Shown: one piece after another, positions 38,792 to 46,176 of the stretch
How positions within the stretch are numbered: the stretch's first letter is position 1
Layout of the letters: each line of letters starts with the position of its first letter
Assembly (NCBI RefSeq): GCF_018614875.1
Contig: NZ_JAGGNW010000009.1
Coordinates: forward strand, 1-64,000
Reading direction: 5' to 3'
Source of the DNA: Variovorax paradoxus
Lineage (GTDB): Bacteria > Pseudomonadota > Gammaproteobacteria > Burkholderiales > Burkholderiaceae_C
DNA length: 64,000 nt
Notes under the pieces: model-generated
What the model saw: only the letters and a program-made list of their open reading frames with translations
Told to the model about the DNA's origin: nothing
The model's database searches: none
Position numbers and translations under genes: made by a program

Positions 38792-39070
38792 ATGCAACTT
38801 AGCGAATACGTGGACCAGGCCCACGGGAGACAGACGGCGCTCGCAGCAGCGATCGAAAGTCAGCCTCAACTCGTTTGGCAATGGTCGCGCGGCGTTCGCC
38901 GTGTCCCCGCCGAAAAATGCCCACTGATCGAGCGGGCGACCAAAGGCGCCGTTCGTTGCGAAGACCTGCGCCCCGATGTGGCGTGGGATGTCCTGCGCTT
39001 GCAGGCGGGTAGCGATGCCGAGGCGCCGGACATGGCAGCAGAGCCTAAGCCGGCGAAAGAGGGTGCCTGA
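38792..39070 (+). CDS. Cro/YdaS-like helix-turn-helix protein
   Basis: 92 residues. The pattern L-S-E-Y-V-D-Q-A-H-G-R-Q-T-A-L-A-A-A-I and Q-L-V-W-Q-W-S-R-G-V-R-R-V-P-A-E-K-C-P-L-I-E fits the YdaS-type (Cro-like) antirepressor family. It is divergent from the CI-like gene. No Shine-Dalgarno is visible and the predicted start of transcription is close to the ATG, so the message may be leaderless. Confidence 0.85.
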   Translation: MQLSEYVDQAHGRQTALAAAIESQPQLVWQWSRGVRRVPAEKCPLIERATKGAVRCEDLRPDVAWDVLRLQAGSDAEAPDMAAEPKPAKEGA

Positions 39071-39144
39071 CATGCGCAGCACCAAGAAGACGGGCAACGC
39101 GCCGAGTCGATATTTCGCCGGTGACGCTTTAACCGGCGAGATTC

Positions 39145-39414
39145 TTACGCCATCCGAGGCGCGACAAGTGCTTCCCCGGCAGAGATCGAATCTCCAACTG
39201 GGGCAATCTGCAGCAGCCACTCGCACTTCGTCGGTTCGCGGTCTTGCCGAAACGTCCGGGATACCACTCGGTACGCCATCTGCGGAAAGCCGGGGAAGCT
39301 GACCATGTCCCCGACCAACAAGTTGCATGTGAATATGTGCCCGGCCTCGGGCAATGAACCCATGGCTTTCGCAGCAGCAATGTGCTGTTCGCCCATCCAA
39401 AAGCTGATTGGCAT
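39145..39414 (-). CDS. hypothetical prophage protein with structured leader
   Basis: 89 residues, central hydrophobic/aromatic stretch L-V-G-D-M-V-S-F-P-G-F-P-Q-M-A-Y-R-V-V-S-R. No domain recognised. Codon use is normal for the region, and the frame is preferred over an overlapping plus-strand frame. The start codon is immediately preceded by a two-hairpin element also found before the antisense tail-region gene (61213-61617). Confidence 0.65.
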   Translation of the reverse strand: MPISFWMGEQHIAAAKAMGSLPEAGHIFTCNLLVGDMVSFPGFPQMAYRVVSRTFRQDREPTKCEWLLQIAPVGDSISAGEALVAPRMA

Positions 39415-39480
39415 TTCGTCTGCCCCCCGCGGGGTCCGTGTTGTGGGACTCGGACTCTACCCCCCGAGGGGGCGGGCACC
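39412..39480 (-). promoter_or_regulatory. two-hairpin leader element, copy A
   Basis: On the minus strand a GGTGCCC start, a GC-rich hairpin, a T-C-C-G...CACAACACGG middle part and a second hairpin (CCCCGCGGGG) run directly into AGACGAAATG. It aligns over about 69 bases with one indel to 61615-61684. The second stem would hold the G-rich ribosome-binding site. See copy B. Confidence 0.65.
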
Positions 39481-39492
39481 CTTGCGTCTCCA

Positions 39493-39759
39493 TCAGTGTC
39501 GCCCGCCTGCGCGCAAGGCGAGCGCCGTCGGGGGCCGCGTCGACACGCGCTTTGTGCTGAACGCTCGGAACCGGATGTGCAGAACGCGTTCATGCACCGA
39601 CATCTGCAGGTGTCCGGTATCCAGCGCAGTGACCGCGAGTCCGTCGGTGTTGATGTTCGTGCTCGAGCGCATGCAGCTCGACTCGTGCAAGACGGTGCCT
39701 GATGCGTGGGGCAGGGCGGGGACGGGTTCGTGGTTCGGCTCGAAGTGCGGTGTGTTCAT
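39493..39759 (-). CDS. hypothetical prophage protein
   Basis: 88 residues, begins MNTPHFEPNHEPVPALPHAS. Central part T-D-G-L-A-V-T-A-L-D-T-G-H-L-Q-M-S-V-H. High third-position GC supports coding on this strand; the overlapping plus-strand frame is Cys/Arg-rich and looks spurious. No Shine-Dalgarno is clear. It lies directly upstream of leader copy A and its 89-residue gene. Confidence 0.5.
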   Translation of the reverse strand: MNTPHFEPNHEPVPALPHASGTVLHESSCMRSSTNINTDGLAVTALDTGHLQMSVHERVLHIRFRAFSTKRVSTRPPTALALRAGGRH

Positions 39760-39834
39760 GGGTTCGTATTCGACTTTTTTTTGTCCGAATGAACGAGACA
39801 TGACGGGACAAATGAATTGCAGGGAGGCGAATCG

Positions 39835-40251
39835 ATGATCCAGCACGAGCTTCCTGCGCGGCCGCAGATGCACGCGATCGACCTGGCGTTGATCGCCCGG
39901 CAGCCCAGCATGACCAAGGCGCTGCAGCTCTGCCAGACGTTGAGTGGGCTGGAGGACAAGGCCTTCACTGGGCCCAGCGGCATCGTGAAGGACACCGCGC
40001 AGTGGTCGCGGATCATGAATTCGGGCCAGCACAACTTCCCGCAGGACCAGCTGAATCTTTTCATGGACAAGGCCGAGAACGAAGCGCCCCTGCTGTGGCT
40101 GCTGCATTCCCGCGGCTACGACCTCTCGATGTTGCGCAAGCTCGAAACCGAAACGGAGCGCCAGCTGCGCGTCGAGCGCGAGACCAATGTGAAGCTGAAA
40201 GAGCGCCTGCGCTACGCCGAGTCGATGTTGATGGGCAAGGCCACCGCGTGA
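39835..40251 (+). CDS. phage regulatory protein in the CII position
   Basis: 138 residues. The pattern A-L-Q-L-C-Q-T-L-S-G-L-E-D-K, W-S-R-I-M-N-S-G-Q-H-N-F-P and E-A-P-L-L-W-L-L-H-S-R-G-Y-D-L resembles helix-turn-helix-like phage proteins, followed by a coiled-coil tail. It may be a CII-like regulator from its position after cro. AGGGAGG ends seven bases before the ATG. It starts the plus-strand early operon. Confidence 0.65.
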   Translation: MIQHELPARPQMHAIDLALIARQPSMTKALQLCQTLSGLEDKAFTGPSGIVKDTAQWSRIMNSGQHNFPQDQLNLFMDKAENEAPLLWLLHSRGYDLSMLRKLETETERQLRVERETNVKLKERLRYAESMLMGKATA

Positions 40252-40361
40252 ACCCTATCACCTACATGGCGCACTTCGCCTACCACCTTCTGCGCCAGCG
40301 CTCACTGCCGGTCGCTTTCAACGAGATGGCCCGCGAGCGGCGGGCATGGAGCAAACGATGA
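40248..40361 (+). CDS. 37-residue hypothetical protein
   Basis: GTG start overlapping the previous stop (GTGA), and its own stop overlaps the next ATG (ATGA). Reads M-N-P-I-T-Y-M-A-H-F-A-Y-H-L-L-R and then is basic. The double overlap is the main support. Confidence 0.6.
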   Translation: MNPITYMAHFAYHLLRQRSLPVAFNEMARERRAWSKR

Positions 40362-40819
40362 GCTTTCCCAACACATGGCGCGATGGCATCGACATCGCCT
40401 GCGATCCCGAGATCTTCGCCCAGGCCCTGCAGACCTGGAGCGAGGCCGCCGATCAACCGCTGGCCCCAGCCGGCAGCAAGCGCGGGCCCGGGCTCTATCT
40501 CACCGACATTCCGATCAATCGTTCGGGCCTGGCCACGACCGCATTCTTGAAGCGCGCTGGCGTAACGGCGCCGCAGGCTTACCTGTGGCGCGTGATGCAC
40601 TTCTTCGAGGTTCTGGAAGCCGCAGCGGCGCACGGGCTCAGCGACCATGTACGCGAAGACGAGATCAGCTGCGCGCTCGTTTCGGCGGCGGCTGCGGCCA
40701 ACATGCATTTCGGTGACGGTCCTGTGTTCGACATGGAAGACGTAAACCGTCGTGTGCGCGAATTCGAAGCGATGGAAGTCACCGCGGGCGCCGCGCTGCG
40801 GAAGGGCGGCGTGGAATGA
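40358..40819 (+). CDS. hypothetical early phage protein
   Basis: 153 residues; an ATG four codons upstream is an alternative start. No recognised domain. A helical region, V-T-A-P-Q-A-Y-L-W-R-V-M-H-F-F-E-V-L-E, is present. The stop overlaps the ATG of the DUF1376 gene, so it belongs to the replication operon. Confidence 0.7.
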   Translation: MSFPNTWRDGIDIACDPEIFAQALQTWSEAADQPLAPAGSKRGPGLYLTDIPINRSGLATTAFLKRAGVTAPQAYLWRVMHFFEVLEAAAAHGLSDHVREDEISCALVSAAAAANMHFGDGPVFDMEDVNRRVREFEAMEVTAGAALRKGGVE

Positions 40820-41886
40820 ACGATCGGCCGTTGCCACTTACGCCTGCAGATTGCAACCTGCAGGACTTCGAGCACATGCAGTTGTACGTGCGCCGGCTGC
40901 GCGACTCAAGGTTCGCCTCGCACACGTCCGGCGATGGTTTCCGCGCAGGCCTGCTGCTCTGGTCGGCGTCCTGGCACCAGTTGCCCGCTGCATCAGTCCC
41001 GAACGACGACATCGAACTTGCACAGCTCACCGGCTATGGCCGCGTGGCGGGCGAGTTCATCAAGGTCCGGGCGGAGGCGCTCTATGGCTTCGTCCTGTGC
41101 TCAGACGGCCGCTGGTATCACCCGATCGTGGCCAAGACGGCGCTGGGTGCCTGGGAGCAGAAGCTGGCTTACGGCTACAAGAAATTCGCGGATCGGTTGC
41201 GGAAAGAGTTCAAAGCGAAGAGCATCCCCGCTGATGAGATGCCGCCGATTCCATCGCTGGAGCAGTGGAAGCATCTCCACTTTCCGGCGACGGCGCAGTT
41301 CGAAGCGCTGGAAACTTCGCCGACAGCGCCAGCTTTTCCGCTGGAAAGCTCTGGAATTCCATCGGAAGAATCTGGAACTGCTCTGGAAAAGAGGATCGCG
41401 ACAGGTTCGCGCGAGAGATTTCCGCCGGAAAAGCCAGATTTTCCTCTGGAAGAGTTCAAACTTTCCGGTGGAACAGTTTTGGAATTCCAGCGGAAAACGC
41501 TCTTAGAGGGAGAGGGAGAGGGAGAGGGATATATAAATACCCCCCTTACCCCCCAAGGGGGCAAGCGCGGCCGATCGCGGAAACCGACCGAAGAGCCGTC
41601 AGAGTTCGTCGCCTTCTACGCCGCCTATCCGCGAAAGGTCAGCAGGCAGGCGGCGCTGAAGGCATGGCTGGACCTGAAGCCCGATCCTGCTTTGCAGGCG
41701 ACGATCATGGCCGCCTTGGCATCGCAATGTCCGCATCTCGACTTCCGAGAGGGCGGTCGATTCATCCCCCATGCGTCGACTTGGCTCAACCAAGGCCGGT
41801 GGGCGGATGAGCTTCGGCCCGCAGCTTCAGCAGTCGGTGCCGGTGTTGTGGGCGTCGAGCGGAAGCCGTGGGAGGGGGCGAAATGA
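40816..41886 (+). CDS. DUF1376-type replication initiator-like protein
   Basis: 356 residues. The N-terminal ~110 residues follow the DUF1376 pattern: M-Q-L-Y-V-R-R-L-R-D-S, L-L-L-W-S-A-S-W-H-Q-L-P-A-A-S-V-P, and D-D-I-E-L-A-Q-L. A low-complexity middle part rich in Pro, Glu and Gly (about 155-265) encodes phased DNA palindromes (separate entry). A C-terminal domain reads F-Y-A-A-Y-P-R-K-V-S-R-Q-A-A-L-K-A-W-L. It corresponds in position to lambda O. It precedes a helicase gene. Confidence 0.85.
   Translation: MNDRPLPLTPADCNLQDFEHMQLYVRRLRDSRFASHTSGDGFRAGLLLWSASWHQLPAASVPNDDIELAQLTGYGRVAGEFIKVRAEALYGFVLCSDGRWYHPIVAKTALGAWEQKLAYGYKKFADRLRKEFKAKSIPADEMPPIPSLEQWKHLHFPATAQFEALETSPTAPAFPLESSGIPSEESGTALEKRIATGSRERFPPEKPDFPLEEFKLSGGTVLEFQRKTLLEGEGEGEGYINTPLTPQGGKRGRSRKPTEEPSEFVAFYAAYPRKVSRQAALKAWLDLKPDPALQATIMAALASQCPHLDFREGGRFIPHASTWLNQGRWADELRPAASAVGAGVVGVERKPWEGAK
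41336..41561 (+). other. iteron array: candidate prophage replication origin
   Basis: Perfect TTCC-N3-GGAA palindromes start at 41336, 41357, 41420, 41441, 41463 and 41485. Steps are 21, 63 (three periods of 21), 21, 22 and 22. Two further GGAA half-sites keep the phase at 41374 and 41385. Then come four GAGGGA units (41506-41529), the AT-rich TATATAAATA (about 41529-41538), and a CCCCCTT...AAGGGGG hairpin (to 41561). The layout is that of a lambda-like origin inside the initiator gene. Confidence 0.7.
41506..41529 (+). repeat. GAGGGA hexanucleotide repeat
   Basis: Four tandem GAGGGA units encode alternating Gly-Glu in the DUF1376 protein. The strand is strongly purine-rich and lies at the edge of the iteron array. 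Confidence 0.85.
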
Positions 41887-42329
41887 ATCTGCCGTACCCT
41901 CGCAATGCAGCGCCCATCGTCGAGGCGCGCATGAAGGGCATGAAGCCCGCAGGCCCGCTGATCGTGGTGATGACCGACCGATACCAGCGGCTGCCCGACG
42001 ATGCGCATGTCTTCGTGGATGCCGGCCAGGCGTATCGATGGGATTGGGCCCGCGGTCTGGACAACGCCGTGGTCGTGGTCGAGGCTGCGACAAGGCTTGG
42101 ATCGCTGCTCGTCGATCTGGCAGGTAGCGGCGTGCTGCAGCTCGACGTGGTGGATGCCGAGCGCGTCATCGGGTGGATGGTGTGCTCCGCCGAGCCGCTT
42201 CGCACCGTACGCTGGCCGAAATCGCAAGCGGTCGACTGGCTGGGTGACGGCAGCTGGCATGCGGGGCTCGCACGCGCCAAGGCAGAGTGCGAGACGCGGA
42301 TGGTGGGTAAATGGAGGTACGCGGCGTGA
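41883..42329 (+). CDS. hypothetical early phage protein
   Basis: 148 residues. The pattern L-I-V-V-M-T-D-R-Y-Q-R-L-P and L-D-N-A-V-V-V-V-E-A suggests an alpha/beta fold. No family is recognised. The ATG overlaps the DUF1376 stop; the stop overlaps the helicase GTG. Confidence 0.7.
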   Translation: MNLPYPRNAAPIVEARMKGMKPAGPLIVVMTDRYQRLPDDAHVFVDAGQAYRWDWARGLDNAVVVVEAATRLGSLLVDLAGSGVLQLDVVDAERVIGWMVCSAEPLRTVRWPKSQAVDWLGDGSWHAGLARAKAECETRMVGKWRYAA

Positions 42330-43315
42330 ACTTCATTCCCGACACCATCGACCTGTCCGCCTACATGGACACTCCCGACTTCAGGGCCCAGGTGCGCAGT
42401 GCTGCCGACTATCGCGAGGCTGTGCGCGAGAAGCTGCGCATCAACCCCAGTGGCCAGCAGGAGTACGGCTCGCAGATCCTGATCGACAAGGCGCGCAATA
42501 CGATCTATTTCAAGCCGAAGCACGTCACCGCATGGGTTGGCTACAACGGCCACCGAAAGAGCATGTTCACCAGCCAGGTCGCGCTCGACATGGCGGTGCA
42601 GGGCGAGAAGGTGCTGATCGTCTCCCTCGAAATGGACCCCGACGAGACCCTGGCGCGCATGACGCGTCAGGCAACTGGGGCGGCCGTGCCGGCGGATCGG
42701 ATCATGGATCGGTTCTACGATTGGTCGAACGAACGCATCTGGCTGTTTGACCACATCGGCACGATTTCGGTTGATCACGCCTTCGCGCTGTGCCGATACT
42801 TCGCCGAGCAGCACGGCGGCACGCATGTGTTCCTCGACTCGATGATGATGATTTGCGCCAGCGAGGAAAAGCTGGACGAGCAGAAGAAGTTCTCTACCGG
42901 CCTGATACGGCTCGCGCAGGAGACCGGTCTTCACGTCCACGTCATCACGCACTGTCGCAAGCCCGCCAGCGCGCAGGGCGACACCAAGGTTCCGACCCGC
43001 TACGAGATCCGGGGCTCGGGCGCAATCAGCGACCAGGCGCACAACGTCATCGCGGTCTGGATGAACAAGGCGAAGTACGAGCGCCTCGAAGAGAACCCGA
43101 ACGACCTTGACGCCCAAGCCGAGCCTTGCGCGATCGTCAAGGTCGACAAGCAGCGCGGCAGCAAATGGGAAGGAAAGCTTGCTCTCTGGCACCACGAGGC
43201 CAGCCTGCGCTTCTGCGGTGACCGCACCACGCCGGTCGAGCCGTACCACTTCCTCTCCGAGTTCTCAACACAAGACCATGAGGTTTCGTATGAACCTGAC
43301 CACTTTGGTGGATAG
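42326..43315 (+). CDS. RecA-fold phage replicative helicase-like ATPase
   Basis: 329 residues. A P-loop-like G-Y-N-G-H-R-K-S at residues 72-79 has Arg where Gly usually precedes the Lys. The Walker B region is H-V-F-L-D-S-M-M-M. Further features are V-L-I-V-S-L-E-M and V-I-T-H-C-R-K-P, as in DnaB/Twinkle-type helicase cores. The GTG at 42326 is preferred: GGAGG lies eight bases upstream, and the ATG at 42311 is before it. It follows the initiator gene, so it probably loads at the origin. Confidence 0.8.
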   Translation: MNFIPDTIDLSAYMDTPDFRAQVRSAADYREAVREKLRINPSGQQEYGSQILIDKARNTIYFKPKHVTAWVGYNGHRKSMFTSQVALDMAVQGEKVLIVSLEMDPDETLARMTRQATGAAVPADRIMDRFYDWSNERIWLFDHIGTISVDHAFALCRYFAEQHGGTHVFLDSMMMICASEEKLDEQKKFSTGLIRLAQETGLHVHVITHCRKPASAQGDTKVPTRYEIRGSGAISDQAHNVIAVWMNKAKYERLEENPNDLDAQAEPCAIVKVDKQRGSKWEGKLALWHHEASLRFCGDRTTPVEPYHFLSEFSTQDHEVSYEPDHFGG

Positions 43316-43427
43316 CAGCGCCAGATATGCGCCGGCGCTTTATCCCAACGATGACGTAATCAGTATGGCCGTGGAGAAGATGTGCTCCGGAATGCCGGTG
43401 GATCTTTTTTTGAAAGGAAGCGCATGA
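43290..43427 (+). CDS. 45-residue hypothetical protein
   Basis: Begins M-N-L-T-T-L-V-D-S-S-A-R-Y; an ATG at 43278 would add four residues. It overlaps the helicase end and ends with an ATGA overlap into the next gene, which has a good GGA-rich ribosome site inside this frame. No domain is seen. Confidence 0.5.
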   Translation: MNLTTLVDSSARYAPALYPNDDVISMAVEKMCSGMPVDLFLKGSA

Positions 43428-43819
43428 TGCACAACGACAGCACCGCGATCCTTGACGATCTCCTGAGTCGTTGGCACTCCTGGGCCAAGAACTACATTCC
43501 TATTCCGCAGTGCGGGGCGGACCCGATGTTCCGGAACGTGAAGGTCGCGAAGACTTGGGACACAACTTCGGATGCGTTTGATGACGAACTGAACAATCGG
43601 ATCATGGAGGCGATCGACTTCCAGGTGAGCGAGATGCCTGACCAGCCGCCGGATCGTGGTTACCGCAGCGCCATTTACTCTCTCGCACGGAACCTTGCGA
43701 CAGGGCGCAGCGTGTGGCTCAGCCCACGGTTGCCCAAAGATCCAGTCGAACGCGGCATCCTTGTCGTTGAGGCGCGTAACATGCTCACGCGCCGCCTATT
43801 GGTGGCAGGAGTAATGTGA
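43424..43819 (+). CDS. antiterminator Q-like phage protein
   Basis: 131 residues; ATGs at 43424 and 43427 are both possible. The pattern L-L-S-R-W-H-S-W-A-K-N-Y, A-R-N-L-A-T-G-R-S-V-W-L-S-P-R-L-P and E-A-R-N-M-L-T-R-R-L-L-V-A-G-V-M resembles proteins that occupy the late-regulator position in Burkholderiales phages. It is the next-to-last gene before the switch to the late region. The antitermination role is inferred. Confidence 0.55.
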   Translation: MMHNDSTAILDDLLSRWHSWAKNYIPIPQCGADPMFRNVKVAKTWDTTSDAFDDELNNRIMEAIDFQVSEMPDQPPDRGYRSAIYSLARNLATGRSVWLSPRLPKDPVERGILVVEARNMLTRRLLVAGVM

Positions 43820-44187
43820 TGCAGGTTTACCAACTGGACAATGGTGATCTGAATTACTGGGTGGCCCAGTCCCTTGAGCTGCGTGTTGTGCCTTTGGGCG
43901 ACGGCTGGGCAATGGAGGCCAGTCCATCGACTCTCTGGAGCCCACGCAGCGACTGGCGTATCGGCGGTCCGATCTTGCATGAACAGAAGGTCTCTGTGAT
44001 CTACGTGAAGAATGCGGAAGGATGCAAGGCCGAGTGCCACATCTACAGATCCCGGGAGCGACCGCCGCATAGGGTAGGGAGGCAATGGGGCGATGATCCA
44101 TTGCAAGCCGGACTCCGGGCGCTTGTGCATGCCGTGCACGGGGAAGAAGTCGAATCTCCCTTGCAGCACTTCGAAAATTTGTTGTAG
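43819..44187 (+). CDS. NinX/DUF2591-like protein
   Basis: 122 residues. The pattern L-N-Y-W-V-A-Q-S-L and S-P-R-S-D-W-R-I-G-G-P-I-L matches the DUF2591/NinX small phage family. CAGGAG precedes the ATG at a good distance. It closes the plus-strand early operon, and a terminator follows. Function is unknown. Confidence 0.6.
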   Translation: MQVYQLDNGDLNYWVAQSLELRVVPLGDGWAMEASPSTLWSPRSDWRIGGPILHEQKVSVIYVKNAEGCKAECHIYRSRERPPHRVGRQWGDDPLQAGLRALVHAVHGEEVESPLQHFENLL

Positions 44188-44218
44188 TATCCGCTCCGGA
44201 CGCCGTAGGTGCGCCCAA

Positions 44219-44252
44219 AAAAGCCGCCCAGCGTTAAAGCTCGGCGGCTTTT
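44219..44252 (+). terminator. intrinsic terminator closing the early operon
   Basis: AAAAGCCGCC (44219-44228) and GGCGGCTTTT (44243-44252) form a strong stem ending in T residues. Confidence 0.8.
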
Positions 44253-44327
44253 CTATTGCTTAAGTTGTATTGCTGGGCGCCTAGGCAAGGAGCATCTTCA
44301 GCGTCCCCCAAACGCCGAGGAGTTGCT

Positions 44328-44879
44328 ATGAGTTTCAGTGTGCCATCGGGATCGCCCCCCATCTATAGCGAGGAGCATCTCCTCGGAGAGGATGTCTTCT
44401 TTCTGGTGTCGATGTTGAACGGAAAATTTCTCACCCCTGGGGCGAGAAATTCCGACCCAATCACCGCGCTTGGTGATCACGGGGGCAAGGAGCAACTCTT
44501 TCAGTTCGTGCGACATCCAGATGGCGTAGTCAAGATCTGGAACCTTGCCTTCGGAGCTTTTGTAAGTGCCGTGGGTGACAAGTGGCCGTTGCAGCCGAGA
44601 GTTGGCGACGAGGATTGGAGTCACTTTGCATTGAAAGTCATTCCCCCGAACGGACAGCTGACTATTCGTTGCCTTCATCCGATCGCTGCTAGTGGGCCGT
44701 GGGTGTCTGTGCCGCTGAACTATCCCGAAGATGCCCGAATTCGCGTGTGCGAAGTTGCGCCGCGCGAGAAAAACAGCTATTTCCAACCCTATGCGCCTAA
44801 GAGTCTTGGCCCCGTTGACGCCGACCTCAGCGGCTTCATCCGAAAGGGGCGTTGCCCGGAGCCCGTTAATTTGGGTTAG
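44328..44879 (+). CDS. predicted beta-trefoil protein (unrecognised family)
   Basis: 183 residues; GAGGAG precedes the ATG. Three repeat units of roughly 45 residues are visible: one around L-N-G-K-F-L-T-P...F-Q-F-V, one around F-G-A-F-V-S-A...F-A-L-K-V, and one around G-P-W-V-S-V-P...R-V-C-E-V. This threefold pattern is the hallmark of fascin- or lectin-like beta-trefoils. It is flanked by terminators on both sides, so it is an independent cassette gene. Confidence 0.65.
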   Translation: MSFSVPSGSPPIYSEEHLLGEDVFFLVSMLNGKFLTPGARNSDPITALGDHGGKEQLFQFVRHPDGVVKIWNLAFGAFVSAVGDKWPLQPRVGDEDWSHFALKVIPPNGQLTIRCLHPIAASGPWVSVPLNYPEDARIRVCEVAPREKNSYFQPYAPKSLGPVDADLSGFIRKGRCPEPVNLG

Positions 44880-45115
44880 CGCCATCGTCGAGCTTGACCC
44901 GGCGTTCTACTGACCTCGGACTCTCCGCCGAGAGTTTGCCCGGGCGGCCGGAAGACTTCGACGGGAAGGTGTTCCCAGAATTTCCCAAGCCGCCCGCCAA
45001 GGCGGCTTTTTCGCTTCTGCGGTCAGCCGCAACCCCAACCCGCATGCATGGAATCGGAGCCCGGCACATCGCCTGGACCGGAAGTCCGCGCGCGCCGGTA
45101 GAAGGCAACACCACC
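44880..45115. other. intergenic region before the packaging block
   Basis: Holds a terminator (44987-45011) and no convincing gene. An open frame runs through it into the next gene but lacks coding character. Confidence 0.5.
44987..45011 (+). terminator. intrinsic terminator after the beta-trefoil gene
   Basis: AAGCCGCC (44987-44994) and GGCGGCTT (45001-45008) form an 8-bp stem with a CGCCAA loop and a following T run. Confidence 0.75.
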
Positions 45116-45373
45116 ATGACCACCGTTCGAGCCAAGTTCAAGGTGCAGAGCGTCACCGAGTCCGAGGGCGGCCTGAAGACGGCCAACCTCACGCCTGTCA
45201 CCAGCGGCAGCCCGGAGAACGAGAAGTTCTTCAAGTGGACGCCTGGCGGGCAGATCCAGCTGGGGACCATCAACCCTGGCGCGGCAGAAGAGTTCCGGCC
45301 GGGCCGCGAGTTCTACATCGACTTCACGCCTGCCGATGCGGCTGCCGAGCGAGCAGCCACCGGCGGCGGCTAA
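45116..45373 (+). CDS. hypothetical phage protein
   Basis: 85 residues, begins MTTVRAKFKVQSVTESEGGL. A beta-rich pattern with F-F-K-W-T-P-G-G-Q-I-Q-L and F-R-P-G-R-E-F-Y-I-D-F-T-P. Proteins of this type are often found ahead of terminase genes. No function is recognised. Confidence 0.75.
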   Translation: MTTVRAKFKVQSVTESEGGLKTANLTPVTSGSPENEKFFKWTPGGQIQLGTINPGAAEEFRPGREFYIDFTPADAAAERAATGGG

Positions 45374-45633
45374 ACACCGGCAGGGCCCGCTGCAGCGCTC
45401 AATGCGTCTGCAGTGGCTAAGTGGGCAAGCGCCCAGCCTGGCCAGTGCCTCGTTCCGATAGGCGGCTTTCCTCGCCCCCGACTCATCCCTGAACGTGACA
45501 GGGCGCCGCGCGGGTAAACGCGGCGAGTCTCCTGCGACTGCGCCACCGTCATCACGGGTCCGCGCGAACGGCGGCCGCCCAGCGGTGACCACCACCGTAG
45601 CCCGATGGGCGACAACATCGAGAGGCCACCACC
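45374..45633. other. structured non-coding region upstream of the terminase
   Basis: 260 bases with no gene. A perfect hairpin, CGCCGCG (45504-45510) and CGCGGCG (45519-45525), and several shorter GC stems occur. Such a region just before the small terminase gene is a usual place for a packaging (cos or pac) site, but no known signal was recognised. Confidence 0.35.
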
Positions 45634-46176
45634 ATGGGACGTCCATCAAACCTCACACCGCGACAGTGGGACAACCTCATGGGGCGCCTTCTCAAAGGGG
45701 AGAAGGCAGCCGACCTCGCCCGCGAATACAAAGTTTCGAAATCCTCAATTTCGAATCGAGTTTCGAAACGGGTTGAAACCGTCAAAGCGGTTGCCAGCAA
45801 GGTTTTGGAGGCAGACCAAGCGCTGAAGGAGTTGCCGGTTGCCGACCAAGTCGCTGCCATGACGCTGATCGACGACTTGAAGGCTATCAGCACGCACATG
45901 GCGGGCGCCGGAAAGTACGCAGCAGCAAGCGCGCACAGGCTGTCCGGAATCGCCCACGGCCTGGTGCAGAAGATCGACGATGCCCAGCCGGAGAAGACCC
46001 TCGCAGAACTGCAGCGCTTCGGCGCCATGACCAAGCTGGCGAACGAAGCCAGCCATATCCCCATCGGCCTGCTCGCGGCCAATCGGGATCTGGTGAAGGT
46101 TGCCCAGAAGGAAGCACCCGTTCTGCCGGTGAAGGTTGTCATCCAAGTGGAAGATGCAAGCGTCCCCGAAACTTAA
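45634..46176 (+). CDS. terminase small subunit
   Basis: 180 residues. The N-terminal helix-turn-helix reads A-A-D-L-A-R-E-Y-K-V-S-K-S-S-I-S-N-R-V, suited to binding the packaging site. A helical oligomerisation part follows. It overlaps the large terminase gene, as usual. Confidence 0.8.
   Translation: MGRPSNLTPRQWDNLMGRLLKGEKAADLAREYKVSKSSISNRVSKRVETVKAVASKVLEADQALKELPVADQVAAMTLIDDLKAISTHMAGAGKYAAASAHRLSGIAHGLVQKIDDAQPEKTLAELQRFGAMTKLANEASHIPIGLLAANRDLVKVAQKEAPVLPVKVVIQVEDASVPET

Noticed and set aside
39072..39302. 76-residue plus-strand frame after the Cro-like gene
   Set aside because: Its second half is Ser/Arg/Gly-rich and it overlaps the better-supported minus-strand gene 39145-39414. 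The first half is not unreasonable, so it could be a short real gene.
39305..39838. 177-residue plus-strand frame
   Set aside because: Cys/Arg-rich chance frame opposite two minus-strand genes with better codon use.
41336..41495. Iteron array considered as a CRISPR or protein repeat
   Set aside because: Repeats are 11-bp palindromes with 10-11-bp gaps inside a coding gene, and they change reading frame, so neither a CRISPR nor a heptad protein repeat explains them.
41529..41540. TATATAAATA as a promoter
   Set aside because: No -35 at a suitable distance and it lies inside the DUF1376 gene next to iterons; an unwinding element is more likely.
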